Assembly (NCBI GenBank): GCA_007118195.1
Contig: SKSA01000074.1
Location: 1-17,143 of the forward strand
DNA from: Anaerobacillus sp.
Lineage (GTDB): Bacteria > Bacillota > Bacilli > Bacillales > Anaerobacillaceae
DNA length: 17,143 nt
Direction: 5' to 3'
Position numbers and translations under genes: made by a program. The notes below the pieces were generated by a model, which did not search any database, had not been told where the DNA came from, and was given only the letters and a program-made list of their open reading frames with translations. Below, piece by piece: positions 1 through 8,480 of this stretch (within the stretch, counting starts at the first letter, position 1; every line of letters starts with the position of its first letter).

Positions 1-3000
1 CGACTTCTTCAATCCCTTCGAAACTCCCTGAAGTTGAACTTAGAGTAAATGACCTTATTCGATTAGAATCTTCGTCATAAAACCCTAACGTCACCAATTC
101 CCCTTCGTAATAATATTGATTGATCGTATACGTGCCACCTAGGTCCCACTCTACATACCCCCTATAACCTAACCTTCCGATAGTTCCTTCATTGCCATCC
201 GTCATACGCTCTACATTCGTCGCATTATCCTCGGTGGTTGGTAAGTGGTGAGCTAACAGGGTGTGGTCTTCTTTAGTAATAACATTCTTCGTAACAACCT
301 CAAAATCCCCCGTCGTAACAGGCTTATCTCCACCATCACTCGTAACTATTTGATAATAATAAGTGACTCCTGGTTCGATGTCTGTGTCGATAAATTCTTC
401 AACACCCAAACTAATATTATCAATGATTGACTCTTGTGAATCGTCTAGTGTCCACCTGATAACTTGATAAGTAATATCACTATTTGATGTAACGTCTAAC
501 CAGGTTATTTTATTGACGACAGCTCCATCAATGATACTGCTGTCAACTTCTATATTTCCTGGTGGTTTAGGGATTAAGTAAACGGATTGCGATGGATTTG
601 AGAGTAATCCATCTTCATCTACAGCAACTAGTTTATACTCTCCTGAAAGCATTCCATCTGTATCAATTTCAACCCATTTGTCACTTTCAACGACTGGTGC
701 TTTCCTCGCTTTTTGCATTGTAACGAGCTTATCTAATTGTTCTTTTGTCTCCGGCATTTCATCACTCGCGATTACATACACTGTCCCTAATTTACTACTT
801 GAAGCTTTCACTGGTTGATCACTAATATAGAATTGATCACTATATACAGAGACCATTGGTTTTTCAATTGGTTCAAACCCATTATTCGCGAGCAACACAT
901 AATCTAAGTCAAAGAAAATTTCATAGTCATCCATTGTAAAAATTACCTGTAGCGCCTCACGAATATCTACATCTTCCTCGCTGACACCAATGACAACAAC
1001 CTCTCCATCTTCAACCGCTAAAAACTGAGAAGATACTGCTGTCTCTCCATCAGTGCCCAAGGTCCATGGTTGTAATGTGATTTCGATCGAGGCGTCTCGC
1101 TGTTCGCCATCCATTAAGGTCAAAAACTGAGAAGTAATAACTTCGCCAATCGTTAAGTCCTCTAATAAGATCGCATATTCCTTTTCATCAAACACCGCAA
1201 TTTCATATTTATATATTTCTATGAATAGTTTAATTTCAGCATAAAACTCGTAATACGGAATTTCATGAATTTCTTCATCCGAAATCCCTTCTGTCTTAGC
1301 TATTTTGATAAGATCGTCAATGTCATCGACAAGGCTTACGATCGAAGCCGGGATTTCATCAAAGTCATCTAGTTCGTGTAGCTCTATCGCTAAAATGTAA
1401 ATTTTTTCCTCCGTTTGCTCAAAAGTACTTAAAGTTCTCTCAACGATCATAGTTTTACTTTCTGTTAATCCATTGATCGTTGCGATTACTTCTATGACAT
1501 TTTCACCTTCAAATAAAGTCACTTCAAATTGGAATTGGCCGTCATTTGCTACAACGGTCGCAATATCCTCATCATCCCGTATTAATTTAACAGTACTTCC
1601 CTCAGTGACGGTACCTGATACTGAAATTTCCTCTTCGATCGTTTCTTCTACCACTTCATCAACCGTTAATGTAGGACGTTCTATCCTAAGCGTCTCCACC
1701 TCTGCCAATGTAGAAGTAGCCGACAAGTCACCCTCAGTCAACGCAATGACTCGATAAAAGTGTGGTTGGCCTGGGATTACCTCTGTATCGATAAACTGTT
1801 CAACATCTACATCAACATATCCAACTGTTTCAAAATCACCATCTGGCAATAAACTGCGGATCACCTTATATTCAACTACCCCAACAGTATCACTATCAAT
1901 CCAAGTGATGATATTTTCAACTTCCAAATCGTTAATGCTACTTTCCCCAATGACGTATAGAGGAGGAGCTGGGAGTAACTCAATCACTTCAGACCTGGAA
2001 GACCATAATCCGTGATGATCTACCACCAAAACTACATACTCCCCTGTAGCTAATCCCTCTCTGTCTATAAATATATCTGCATCAACTTCATCAACCGCTG
2101 CACTCTTGGCTACACCTGTTGAAACAAGTTGATCTAACTCCTCCTTTGTGAGAGGGGCTTCATCAGCTCGCAATAAATATATCGTTCCTACTTTATTACT
2201 TTGAGCTACCACCGCGCTCTCACTAGAAATCTCGTGATTTCGTACGGAAACTTCAGGTCGCTCAAACCCATTATTCGCAAGCAGCACATAATCTAAGTCA
2301 AAGAAAATTTCATAGTCACCCATTGTAAAAGTAACCCGGACCGACTCACGAATATCTACATCTTCCTCGTTGACACCAATGACAACAATCTCGCCATCTT
2401 CTTCTGTTAAAAATTGAGAAGATACTGCTGTCTCTCCATCAGTGGCCAAGGTCCACGGTTGTAATGTGATTTCAATCAAGTCATCTCGTTGTTCTCCTTC
2501 CGCTAATGAGAAGAATTGAGAAGTGATGACTTGGTGAGTTGAAAGTTCTTCTAGTAAAATGAATTCTTCACCATAAAATTCCTCGAAAATCCCAAAATCA
2601 TATTTATAAATCTCCATAATGATCTTGATTTCAGCGTAATAATCGTATTGTTCGATGCTTGAAATTTCCTCATCCGAAATCCCTTCTGTCTTAGCTCTTT
2701 CGATAAGATCGTCAATGTCATCGACAAGGCTTACGATCGAAGCCGGGATTTCATCAAAGTCACCTAGTTCGTCTAGCTCTTCGGTTAACATGAATAGCTT
2801 TTCATGTATTTGATCCATTGTCGTTAAGATTTTATCGATGACGATTTCTTCACTTCGTGTGTCGTCACTTTTAGTTGCTACAATATTAATGATATTTTCA
2901 CCTTCGAACAGATCAACTTCAAACTGAAAATTGCCTTCTACAATTTCAACCGTTTCAACAGTATCACCATTCAGCATTAGTTCAACGTTACTTCCAACAG

Positions 3001-5977
3001 TTGCTGTTCCGATAATCATTATTGAATCTGCTGTTGTTGTTTGACTTTCAGTTTCCACTGACAATTCGAGGAAAATTTCCTCTGGAGGCTCACTCAAAAC
3101 AACTTCAGAAACTAAGTCTATTTCTAAATAGATATCGGAAAAGCTTTTGATACTATTGGCTAAAAGCTTAACTTTTACTACATAGCTATCAATGGCTGTT
3201 TCTAACGTGATGGTAATTGTTGCAGGGCTGCTTTCATTGATTTCGATGATATCATTAGCACTTAAAGGTTCAAAGTCTTCGTTCCCTACCGATAAAAAAA
3301 TAGCATCCATAAGTTCTTCGGTACTTAAATCAGTATAAATTGAATTAGAAAAGTCTAATGTTATTGTTCTTTGATCATCACTTATTTGCATTTCTGAAAG
3401 TCTTGGTGCCGGTTGTTCTGAAATCACATATTCCTGACGACTATCGACTAATTGGTGTTCTCCTTCACCAATAGTTACTTTCAACTTATAGGTTCCTGCG
3501 TGTAAAACGGGGACAATGACTGTTACTTCTGCACCATTATTTACAATTTGCGATGAACCAGTGCCAAAAAATTCATCCCCGACATAGTTACCTTCTATAT
3601 CAACAACCTCTACTTTTACTTTTGTTTCATCAAGTACCTCTGTTGTATAGATGTTAAAAACCTTCTCATGAGCAAAACCGGCTAAATAACTAAAGCTTTG
3701 ATGTTCGTTAACGTCTTCGATCGCTTCAATCGTAGCATTTGCTAAACTTAACAAATCGATTTTCTCCAACGCGTCGAAAAGTTTCGTTAAATTCGACTCA
3801 CTCATCAAGCCTTGTTGCTTGAGAGTTAATTCATCAAAGGCAACTTTTATTTCGTAGACCCATTCTTTATTTTGTAATGTTAACTCTTCTAAAGATGGTA
3901 ATTTCATGATTTTTGCCGTAACGATCGCTGCAGCTATTTGATCACCGATCGACGCATCGTCTACAGCTAACTGATTACTTTCATTGATGATCTCTTGAAT
4001 ATCTTCTATAGTTGAGATTTCTCCATCCAACTCAACTAGCATTTCTAAATAAAGAACGAGATTATCCCAACTAAAGTCCACTAAATCATGGCTCCTAACA
4101 AGATGATGAAAAAATAGATCGTTAGCTAAGCTTTGACTAGTAGATATACCTTCTCCCAAATAATAATTCACGATTTTATTCGTTAAAAATATTACATCAA
4201 AACTTCCTGACCACTGATTATGGATTGGTTCGTCGTGATACTCAGGATAGTCAAATTGGATTGCTTCTCTCACAAACTTTATGTGTAACAAATGATTTTC
4301 ACCAAGTGATACCGGCTGATCTAAATGGATTGTTAATACCGGTTGTAACGGGTCTTCGTCCCACTCCAATGTAGTAATGTTTTGTATACCAATATCAATT
4401 TGCTCATCAAAAATCACTAATTCTTCCATCACTTCATCGATGTCCGTTTTTTCAAAAGTTGCTGAGACTAAAGGAGTAAATTCAATCTCAATCTTTTCAA
4501 AAGGATTTTGCAAGTCTGTGACTAAAGTTCGCCCTGGTGGGATAGGCTCATGTTCCTCAACTTCAATGCTCGCTGAGTTTACTGAAATATAGTTTAAAGT
4601 ATCAACGGCATAAACGACATAATCTCCAGGATCAAACCCAGCGGTACTTAATTGAGTAGCTTGCCCTGCTTGTGCAACTACCCTAATCCCATTCGTTGCT
4701 TCACCTGCTGCATTCAAGGCTGAGACTGATCTTGTTGTCCCTACAGGAACTAAAAATAAGTGTCCATTCCTATTACTCGTTGCCGTTATTGTATCTCCCA
4801 CCGTTACTGGTGTAGTTGTCACATCGCTTAACGTCGGGTTTGATCTTATTGGAGGCGGTGCTGGTGTAGGGTCCGGTTCTGGCTCGGGCTCTACTTCTTG
4901 TTCCCATTCAGCTTCTGCCGCTTCTTTTTGCGCCTCTTCTTGACGCTTCTGCGATTCTTCAATCTCTTTCTCTACTTGTTCATTCAATTCCTTCATTTCT
5001 TCTTCGGTAACGACCCCTGACTCTTTGACTGTTTCATTGACTTGTTTTCGAGCGTTATCCGTTGTTTCCCTAACTTCCGTTGCTTGTTTCTCAACATCTT
5101 GCAGTGTTCGTTCTCTTTCGGTTAAAGCTTCTTCAAATTCTTGACGACGTGGTGATCGTGAAACTTCACTAACGATCTCATTCGTTAAGTTAGCGAGTAA
5201 TGAGGCATTATTTGCTTGAACGATCGCTGCTCTTGCTTGCTCTTTTTCATTCGTTCCTCTAAATTGTTCTTCTTGTTCTCGCGCTCTTTTTTCGGCCTCT
5301 ACAGTTGTTTCAACAACATCGTCAATGACGGTTGTAAAAAGGTCAGCATCTAACTGTTCTACAAATTCCCTAACTGCTAACGGTTTCGGTTCGGCTGGGG
5401 CGGTCGTGTCCATTCCTACTTTTAATTCTTGATTTACTTGAACGGTTTGTTCGGGTTCAGGATCAGGACCAACATCGCTAGATTGATTTCGCTTCACTCC
5501 GACAGATCCGTCTAATACTCGTACTTGTGCACCATCTTGCTGGGCGTCCATCATGGAGTAAAATAACGTTCCCCTAACTCCCATAACTGATGTCGATGTT
5601 TCAACTTCATATTTATCACCTGCACCAAAGAAACTTTTTATTCGATTCCATAAGCCACCTGATTCTTGTTTGACTGCCGTGGCGTGTTCAGCAAGTTGGG
5701 CTAACGTTACTTTGGCATTAGCACTTAACGTTGCCTCATTTCCGTTGGCAAAAACAATTTTCACCGATGACCTAGCACCCGTACGAAGCGCATCGCCTTG
5801 AGAAACGCGCATATTATTAAATGCCCTTAATTCTCTTTTAGCGCCCGCTTTTTGCACAAAGACATTCCCTTTGACCTCTTGAAGTGTCGCTTGCGTGGTA
5901 CTTGCTTCAGCAAAATCACCTGGAATAAACAAAACCGCTACTAATAACAAACAGAGTAAAAATTTTATTTTCCTCAT
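1..5977 (-). CDS. Giant exported FecR-domain surface protein (adhesin-like), 3' end outside window
   Basis: The frame is open from the ATG at 5977 to the window edge (1992 codons, no stop). The ATG overlaps the cyclase stop as ATGA and has GGAGGT just upstream. Residues 1-25 form a Sec signal peptide (MRKIKF then a Leu/Val core ending DFAEA). Residues about 28-163 match a FecR domain, including KYEVETSTSVMGVRGT. Residues about 200-360 are charged, Glu-rich and probably coiled. A PEPEPDPTPAPPP linker at about 363 leads to beta modules with a 'GHLFLVP...DYVVYAVD' pattern. A module of about 463 residues then occurs twice (about 960-1885): an Ig-like strand set, a helical part and a fibronectin-III-like part. 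From about 1893 a discoidin-like domain begins (VERMTDGN, YVEWDLGG). FecR domains elsewhere are periplasmic or extracellular sensor modules. I infer a secreted surface or matrix protein made with the cAMP sensor. The anchor must lie beyond the edge. Product name is a class description only. Confidence 0.85.
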   Translation of the reverse strand, partial: MRKIKFLLCLLLVAVLFIPGDFAEASTTQATLQEVKGNVFVQKAGAKRELRAFNNMRVSQGDALRTGARSSVKIVFANGNEATLSANAKVTLAQLAEHATAVKQESGGLWNRIKSFFGAGDKYEVETSTSVMGVRGTLFYSMMDAQQDGAQVRVLDGSVGVKRNQSSDVGPDPEPEQTVQVNQELKVGMDTTAPAEPKPLAVREFVEQLDADLFTTVIDDVVETTVEAEKRAREQEEQFRGTNEKEQARAAIVQANNASLLANLTNEIVSEVSRSPRRQEFEEALTERERTLQDVEKQATEVRETTDNARKQVNETVKESGVVTEEEMKELNEQVEKEIEESQKRQEEAQKEAAEAEWEQEVEPEPEPDPTPAPPPIRSNPTLSDVTTTPVTVGDTITATSNRNGHLFLVPVGTTRSVSALNAAGEATNGIRVVAQAGQATQLSTAGFDPGDYVVYAVDTLNYISVNSASIEVEEHEPIPPGRTLVTDLQNPFEKIEIEFTPLVSATFEKTDIDEVMEELVIFDEQIDIGIQNITTLEWDEDPLQPVLTIHLDQPVSLGENHLLHIKFVREAIQFDYPEYHDEPIHNQWSGSFDVIFLTNKIVNYYLGEGISTSQSLANDLFFHHLVRSHDLVDFSWDNLVLYLEMLVELDGEISTIEDIQEIINESNQLAVDDASIGDQIAAAIVTAKIMKLPSLEELTLQNKEWVYEIKVAFDELTLKQQGLMSESNLTKLFDALEKIDLLSLANATIEAIEDVNEHQSFSYLAGFAHEKVFNIYTTEVLDETKVKVEVVDIEGNYVGDEFFGTGSSQIVNNGAEVTVIVPVLHAGTYKLKVTIGEGEHQLVDSRQEYVISEQPAPRLSEMQISDDQRTITLDFSNSIYTDLSTEELMDAIFLSVGNEDFEPLSANDIIEINESSPATITITLETAIDSYVVKVKLLANSIKSFSDIYLEIDLVSEVVLSEPPEEIFLELSVETESQTTTADSIMIIGTATVGSNVELMLNGDTVETVEIVEGNFQFEVDLFEGENIINIVATKSDDTRSEEIVIDKILTTMDQIHEKLFMLTEELDELGDFDEIPASIVSLVDDIDDLIERAKTEGISDEEISSIEQYDYYAEIKIIMEIYKYDFGIFEEFYGEEFILLEELSTHQVITSQFFSLAEGEQRDDLIEITLQPWTLATDGETAVSSQFLTEEDGEIVVIGVNEEDVDIRESVRVTFTMGDYEIFFDLDYVLLANNGFERPEVSVRNHEISSESAVVAQSNKVGTIYLLRADEAPLTKEELDQLVSTGVAKSAAVDEVDADIFIDREGLATGEYVVLVVDHHGLWSSRSEVIELLPAPPLYVIGESSINDLEVENIITWIDSDTVGVVEYKVIRSLLPDGDFETVGYVDVDVEQFIDTEVIPGQPHFYRVIALTEGDLSATSTLAEVETLRIERPTLTVDEVVEETIEEEISVSGTVTEGSTVKLIRDDEDIATVVANDGQFQFEVTLFEGENVIEVIATINGLTESKTMIVERTLSTFEQTEEKIYILAIELHELDDFDEIPASIVSLVDDIDDLIKIAKTEGISDEEIHEIPYYEFYAEIKLFIEIYKYEIAVFDEKEYAILLEDLTIGEVITSQFLTLMDGEQRDASIEITLQPWTLGTDGETAVSSQFLAVEDGEVVVIGVSEEDVDIREALQVIFTMDDYEIFFDLDYVLLANNGFEPIEKPMVSVYSDQFYISDQPVKASSSKLGTVYVIASDEMPETKEQLDKLVTMQKARKAPVVESDKWVEIDTDGMLSGEYKLVAVDEDGLLSNPSQSVYLIPKPPGNIEVDSSIIDGAVVNKITWLDVTSNSDITYQVIRWTLDDSQESIIDNISLGVEEFIDTDIEPGVTYYYQIVTSDGGDKPVTTGDFEVVTKNVITKEDHTLLAHHLPTTEDNATNVERMTDGNEGTIGRLGYRGYVEWDLGGTYTINQYYYEGELVTLGFYDEDSNRIRSFTLSSTSGSFEGIEEV
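323..1711 (-). repeat. Tandem protein module, second copy
   Basis: This copy has the same order of segments as the first: QFQFEVTLFEGEN, DEIPASIVSLVDDIDDLIK, FDLDYVLLANNGFE, GTVYVIASDEMPETKEQLDKL, and Fn3-like GVTYYYQIVT. DNA identity is patchy. The stretch 1307-1367 matches 2702-2762 base for base. Around 880-1010 versus 2269-2400 the match is very high. The Fn3 portions have drifted strongly. Boundaries are approximate. Confidence 0.8.
1712..3100 (-). repeat. Tandem protein module, first copy (Ig-like + helical + Fn3-like)
   Basis: This is the first of two consecutive in-frame modules of about 463 residues in the giant protein. It contains, in order, an Ig-like segment (NFQFEVDLFEGEN), a helical segment (DEIPASIVSLVDDIDDLIE), a beta segment ending FDLDYVLLANNGFE, a 'GTIYLLRADEAPLTKEELDQL' type segment, and a fibronectin-III-like segment ending GQPHFYRVIA. 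Boundaries are approximate. The offset to the second copy is 1389-1395 bp, a multiple of three. Confidence 0.8.
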
Positions 5978-7761
5978 TCTACCTCCCCCTCAACTTGATA
6001 AATCATCACTTTCTTTTCTTTTCCTTTGACCTTAATTGGTTCTAACGGCACTGCTGTAAATTTCTCCTTCACTCGTTCATACGTATTTTCACTTATTAGA
6101 ATCTGTCCTGGTTTCGCATTCGCTTCAAGTCTTGCCGCAAGATTGACCGTATCACCAATTGCTGTATAATCGAGCCTTTCTTCTGAACCGATATTTCCAA
6201 CAACGGCATCGCCTGAGTTGATCCCCATACCAAAGCGAACGGAACGACCGTACTTTTCCTCTAATCGTCTTGCCAAGTCATCTGCCTCCTCTTTCATCAC
6301 AAGTGCTGCTCTAATCGCTCGCTCATGGTGATCTTCCTGCTCAATAGGGGCACCAAACATTGCCATCACACCATCGCCCATAAACTTATCAACCGTACCA
6401 TCATATTTAAATATCGCTTTCGTACACAAATTTAAGTATTCATTTAAAATATTAATGACTTCTTCAGGCTCAATTTTTTCCGAGAGTGGTGTGAAACCAC
6501 GGATATCCACGAAGAGTAACGTAATATCTTTACGCTCACCTCCAAGCTTAATTTCATCGGTATTCGATAAAATTTCATCGACGACACTTTTAGCGACATA
6601 CCTTCCGAAAATCCCAGTGACTCGATTTCTTTCTAAACGTTCTTTTACATATTGAGAAATGAGTGACGAAAAGTATACTAATACTAGCGTTAAAATCGGA
6701 TAAAACAGTGGCAAAACTAATTGCATTTGCGTAAAAACAACTTTATAACTCACAAAATATAAAGCTATGAAACTCGCCAGAGCGACTAATGACCATTTCG
6801 CACTCAACCGTTCCATGAGGAAAAACGAGCCAGTGGCCATGATCAAAATGATGAACAAACCTAACTTGTCATCTATTTTTTGATAAAGCTTGCCATCTAA
6901 AAAACTTTGAATAATATTAGCGTGAATTTCAATCCCAAACATTTGCGAATTACTATTCGGAACAAAATAAGCATCACTAAAACCAACCGCATACGGCCCG
7001 ATTAAAACAATGGAGTTTTCAAAATAAGCAGGATCAATCTCTCCGTCAATAACACGAGAAATTGAATGAGTTTCAAAGGCTGGTGATGCTGGAGTTGATG
7101 CGTAGGAAAAATAAACGGTGTTATGAGACTCTGTCGGAATTTTCTCATTACCGATAAACCATTCATCTTTGTCATTCCAACGAATTTTTTCGTCATCTTC
7201 TAAAAGTTGGTTAGCAAGTAACACACTCATCGCTGGGACCATCTCACCTGCATCATCACGAATACCGAGGCGAACTTGTCGAACGACACGGTCCTTATCT
7301 TCAGTAGCGTTAATATGTCCTCTATTTTGACTTAAAATATCAAAAATCGGTTGAACTATGTAATTATTAGCCTGGTGATCTACAACCCATTGCCTGTTCG
7401 CTAATTGAAAATAATAAGGAAGATATACATTGTCATGACTTTCAAGCACATCGACCCATGCTTGGTCTTCATTCGGATTAGGACTATTCTCGGTATATAA
7501 CACATCGACAAAAACAGCCTTCGCCCCATTGGATGCTAAATCCTCAACAACTTCAGCGATAATATCTCTCGGCCACGGCCATCGTCCAACCATATCAAGA
7601 CTTTCATCATCGACCGCTAAAATAACCACCGGATCATAACTCACTCGCTGTTCTTGAACCATTTTATCCGTGAAATAGTTAGAGACGACGTGTAAATAAT
7701 CAAAATAAAATACAATGATAGAAAATAAAACAATCGGAATAATAGTTACTAATTTTCTCAG
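5974..7761 (-). CDS. CHASE2-domain membrane adenylate cyclase (class III), probable CTG start
   Basis: This protein converts ATP to cAMP in response to a signal sensed outside the membrane. From the CTG at 7761 it has 595 residues. A first membrane helix lies at about 4-22, and CHASE2 at about 40-295 (VVILAVDDESL, GRWPWPRD). Three more helices lie at about 300-370, and the cyclase domain at about 380-590. Metal-binding Asp419 (FVDIRGF) and Asp463 (KFMGDG), purine-selecting Lys459 and Thr533 (LDYTAIG), and transition-state Asn540/Arg544 (VNLAAR) are all present, so it should be active. Lys/Thr is the pattern of class IIIb adenylate, not guanylate, cyclases. The first in-frame ATG (7662) lacks a ribosome site and would remove the first membrane helix. 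AGAGGTGAT lies at the right distance from the CTG, and a TGA stop sits two codons further upstream, so no canonical start is available. It is coupled by ATGA to the FecR gene. Confidence 0.9.
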   Translation of the reverse strand: MRKLVTIIPIVLFSIIVFYFDYLHVVSNYFTDKMVQEQRVSYDPVVILAVDDESLDMVGRWPWPRDIIAEVVEDLASNGAKAVFVDVLYTENSPNPNEDQAWVDVLESHDNVYLPYYFQLANRQWVVDHQANNYIVQPIFDILSQNRGHINATEDKDRVVRQVRLGIRDDAGEMVPAMSVLLANQLLEDDEKIRWNDKDEWFIGNEKIPTESHNTVYFSYASTPASPAFETHSISRVIDGEIDPAYFENSIVLIGPYAVGFSDAYFVPNSNSQMFGIEIHANIIQSFLDGKLYQKIDDKLGLFIILIMATGSFFLMERLSAKWSLVALASFIALYFVSYKVVFTQMQLVLPLFYPILTLVLVYFSSLISQYVKERLERNRVTGIFGRYVAKSVVDEILSNTDEIKLGGERKDITLLFVDIRGFTPLSEKIEPEEVINILNEYLNLCTKAIFKYDGTVDKFMGDGVMAMFGAPIEQEDHHERAIRAALVMKEEADDLARRLEEKYGRSVRFGMGINSGDAVVGNIGSEERLDYTAIGDTVNLAARLEANAKPGQILISENTYERVKEKFTAVPLEPIKVKGKEKKVMIYQVEGEVE

Positions 7762-7780
7762 TGTCGATCACCTCTAATGA
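7762..7780 (-). promoter_or_regulatory. Ribosome binding site deciding the CTG start of the cyclase
   Basis: On the minus strand, AGAGGTGAT (7775-7767) precedes CTG at 7761-7759 with a spacer of 5 to 9 nt, depending on which bases pair. The in-frame TGA at 7770-7768 lies inside this site. That excludes any start further upstream in the same frame. Confidence 0.65.
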
Positions 7781-7883
7781 TAGTTATGTTAATGGACAAC
7801 GATCCCTTAGATGGAACGAGCCCCACTATATTTGGAACTAACTTCTTTTACCGATAATTTTCCCCTGCTTTAGACCCATAATA

Positions 7884-7912
7884 ATCATAATCCATTTAAC
7901 CTATGAAACCAA
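7884..7912 (-). promoter_or_regulatory. Weak candidate sigma-A promoter for the cyclase/FecR operon
   Basis: On the minus strand there is a TATGAT box (7889-7884) and a TTGGTT box (7912-7907), separated by 17 bp. The -10 matches consensus at 5 of 6 positions, the -35 at only 3 of 6. This would leave a leader of roughly 115 nt before the CTG. The rest of 7781-8082 is A/T rich, and I see no known riboswitch or other gene in it. Confidence 0.25.
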
Positions 7913-8082
7913 TAGTTTTGCAAAATTTTCTAATTATTATAATAACTATCCAATCACTAGAAGCGTTCGAGCTATTTTGTTAGTCAAAATTTGTAAAAAA
8001 AACTGATATTCCACCGACAAATTTCAGCAACTTCCACTCCTATCCTTTGGTAAAGTATAAAAAAAGGACAAGGAGTGATCGA

Positions 8083-8211
8083 ATGCCTCTATTTTGTCTA
8101 AGGTCTATTTGGACGCCTTTAACGCTAGTAGGGATTAAATTATATAAAGATGAAGAAGGGACTTTCTATATGAGTTTGTGGGGGAGGAAAATAAAAAGAA
8201 TTAGATCGTAG
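8083..8211 (+). CDS. Small basic protein of 42 residues, unknown function
   Basis: The sequence starts MPLFCLRSIWTPL and ends KIKRIRS. I do not recognise the family. It is not an obvious membrane protein: there is one Trp/Leu-rich stretch at about 9-20, an acidic turn (KDEEG), and a basic C-terminus (GRKIKRIRS). AGGAG ends 7 nt before the ATG, which is good spacing. A hairpin with a T-tract follows 47 bp downstream (8259-8292), so the unit has both a ribosome site and a terminator. It stands alone on the plus strand between minus-strand operons. A chance ORF cannot be excluded, but the flanking signals argue for a real gene. Confidence 0.5.
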   Translation: MPLFCLRSIWTPLTLVGIKLYKDEEGTFYMSLWGRKIKRIRS

Positions 8212-8258
8212 GCGTTATCAGAGTATATTGTATCCATGCTTGTTTTTTCTAGAGGGTT

Positions 8259-8292
8259 AGGTTGTTGGACATATTTCAACAGCCTATTTTTC
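8259..8292 (+). terminator. Rho-independent terminator after the 42-codon gene
   Basis: AGGTTGTTG (8259-8267) pairs with CAACAGCCT (8277-8285): 9 pairs with one G-U, loop of 9 nt. ATTTTTC follows directly on the plus strand. Confidence 0.65.
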
Positions 8293-8341
8293 ATAAATAT
8301 TTAGACATGAACTAGAACTACGGAACACCCACGAAATCACA

Positions 8342-8369
8342 ATAAAAAAAAACAGGCCATGAGGGCCTA
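8342..8369 (-). terminator. Rho-independent terminator left from the vanZ-like gene
   Basis: On the minus strand, AGGCC (8368-8364) and GGCCT (8358-8354) flank a 5-nt loop. They are followed by a G and nine T (8352-8344). The stem overlaps the TAG of the remnant. Confidence 0.75.
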
Positions 8370-8480
8370 GCGAGTACTCAAACGATTAATTATCTTACTA
8401 AACAACAAATAAACGCCAATGCCCACAGTCGCCCCAGCACTGTCAATAAGAACGTCTCTTACCTCTCCACTGCGACCTAT
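8367..8480 (-). pseudogene. C-terminal remnant of a VanZ-family membrane protein gene
   Basis: On the minus strand, codons from 8480 to the TAG at 8369-8367 read IGRSGEVRDVLIDSAGATVG, then IGVYLLF and ending NRLSTR. This matches the C-terminal signature of VanZ-family proteins (GRSGDVRDVLIN-like motif followed by the last membrane helix). The reading frame is interrupted immediately upstream by TAA (8483-8481). No further VanZ-like sequence is visible upstream, so about three quarters of the usual protein is missing. VanZ-family proteins have been linked to teicoplanin and lipoglycopeptide tolerance, but this fragment cannot function. Its terminator is intact. The 130-bp IS21-type element lies only about 70 bp away, suggesting that transposition or deletion removed the gene. 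Confidence 0.75.

Noticed and set aside
1473..1757. Plus-strand ORF of 94 codons opposite the giant surface protein, and similar ones at 4377-4592, 6455-6655, 10422-10739, 12005-12262 and 14067-14327
   Set aside because: These are Ser/Thr/Ile-rich antisense shadows of well-supported minus-strand genes. They lack ribosome sites and recognisable motifs.
1..5977. Possibility that the giant gene is broken by a frameshift
   Set aside because: I read the frame codon by codon for most of its length and found no TAA, TAG or TGA; domain sequence continues through to the edge.
7002..7196. Minus-strand ORF of 64 codons inside the cyclase gene in another frame
   Set aside because: It overlaps the CHASE2 coding sequence entirely and has no ribosome site or family resemblance.
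7781..8040. Riboswitch (for example cyclic di-nucleotide type) in the cyclase leader
   Set aside because: I looked for conserved cores of known classes in the minus-strand leader and saw none, nor a terminator ahead of the start codon.
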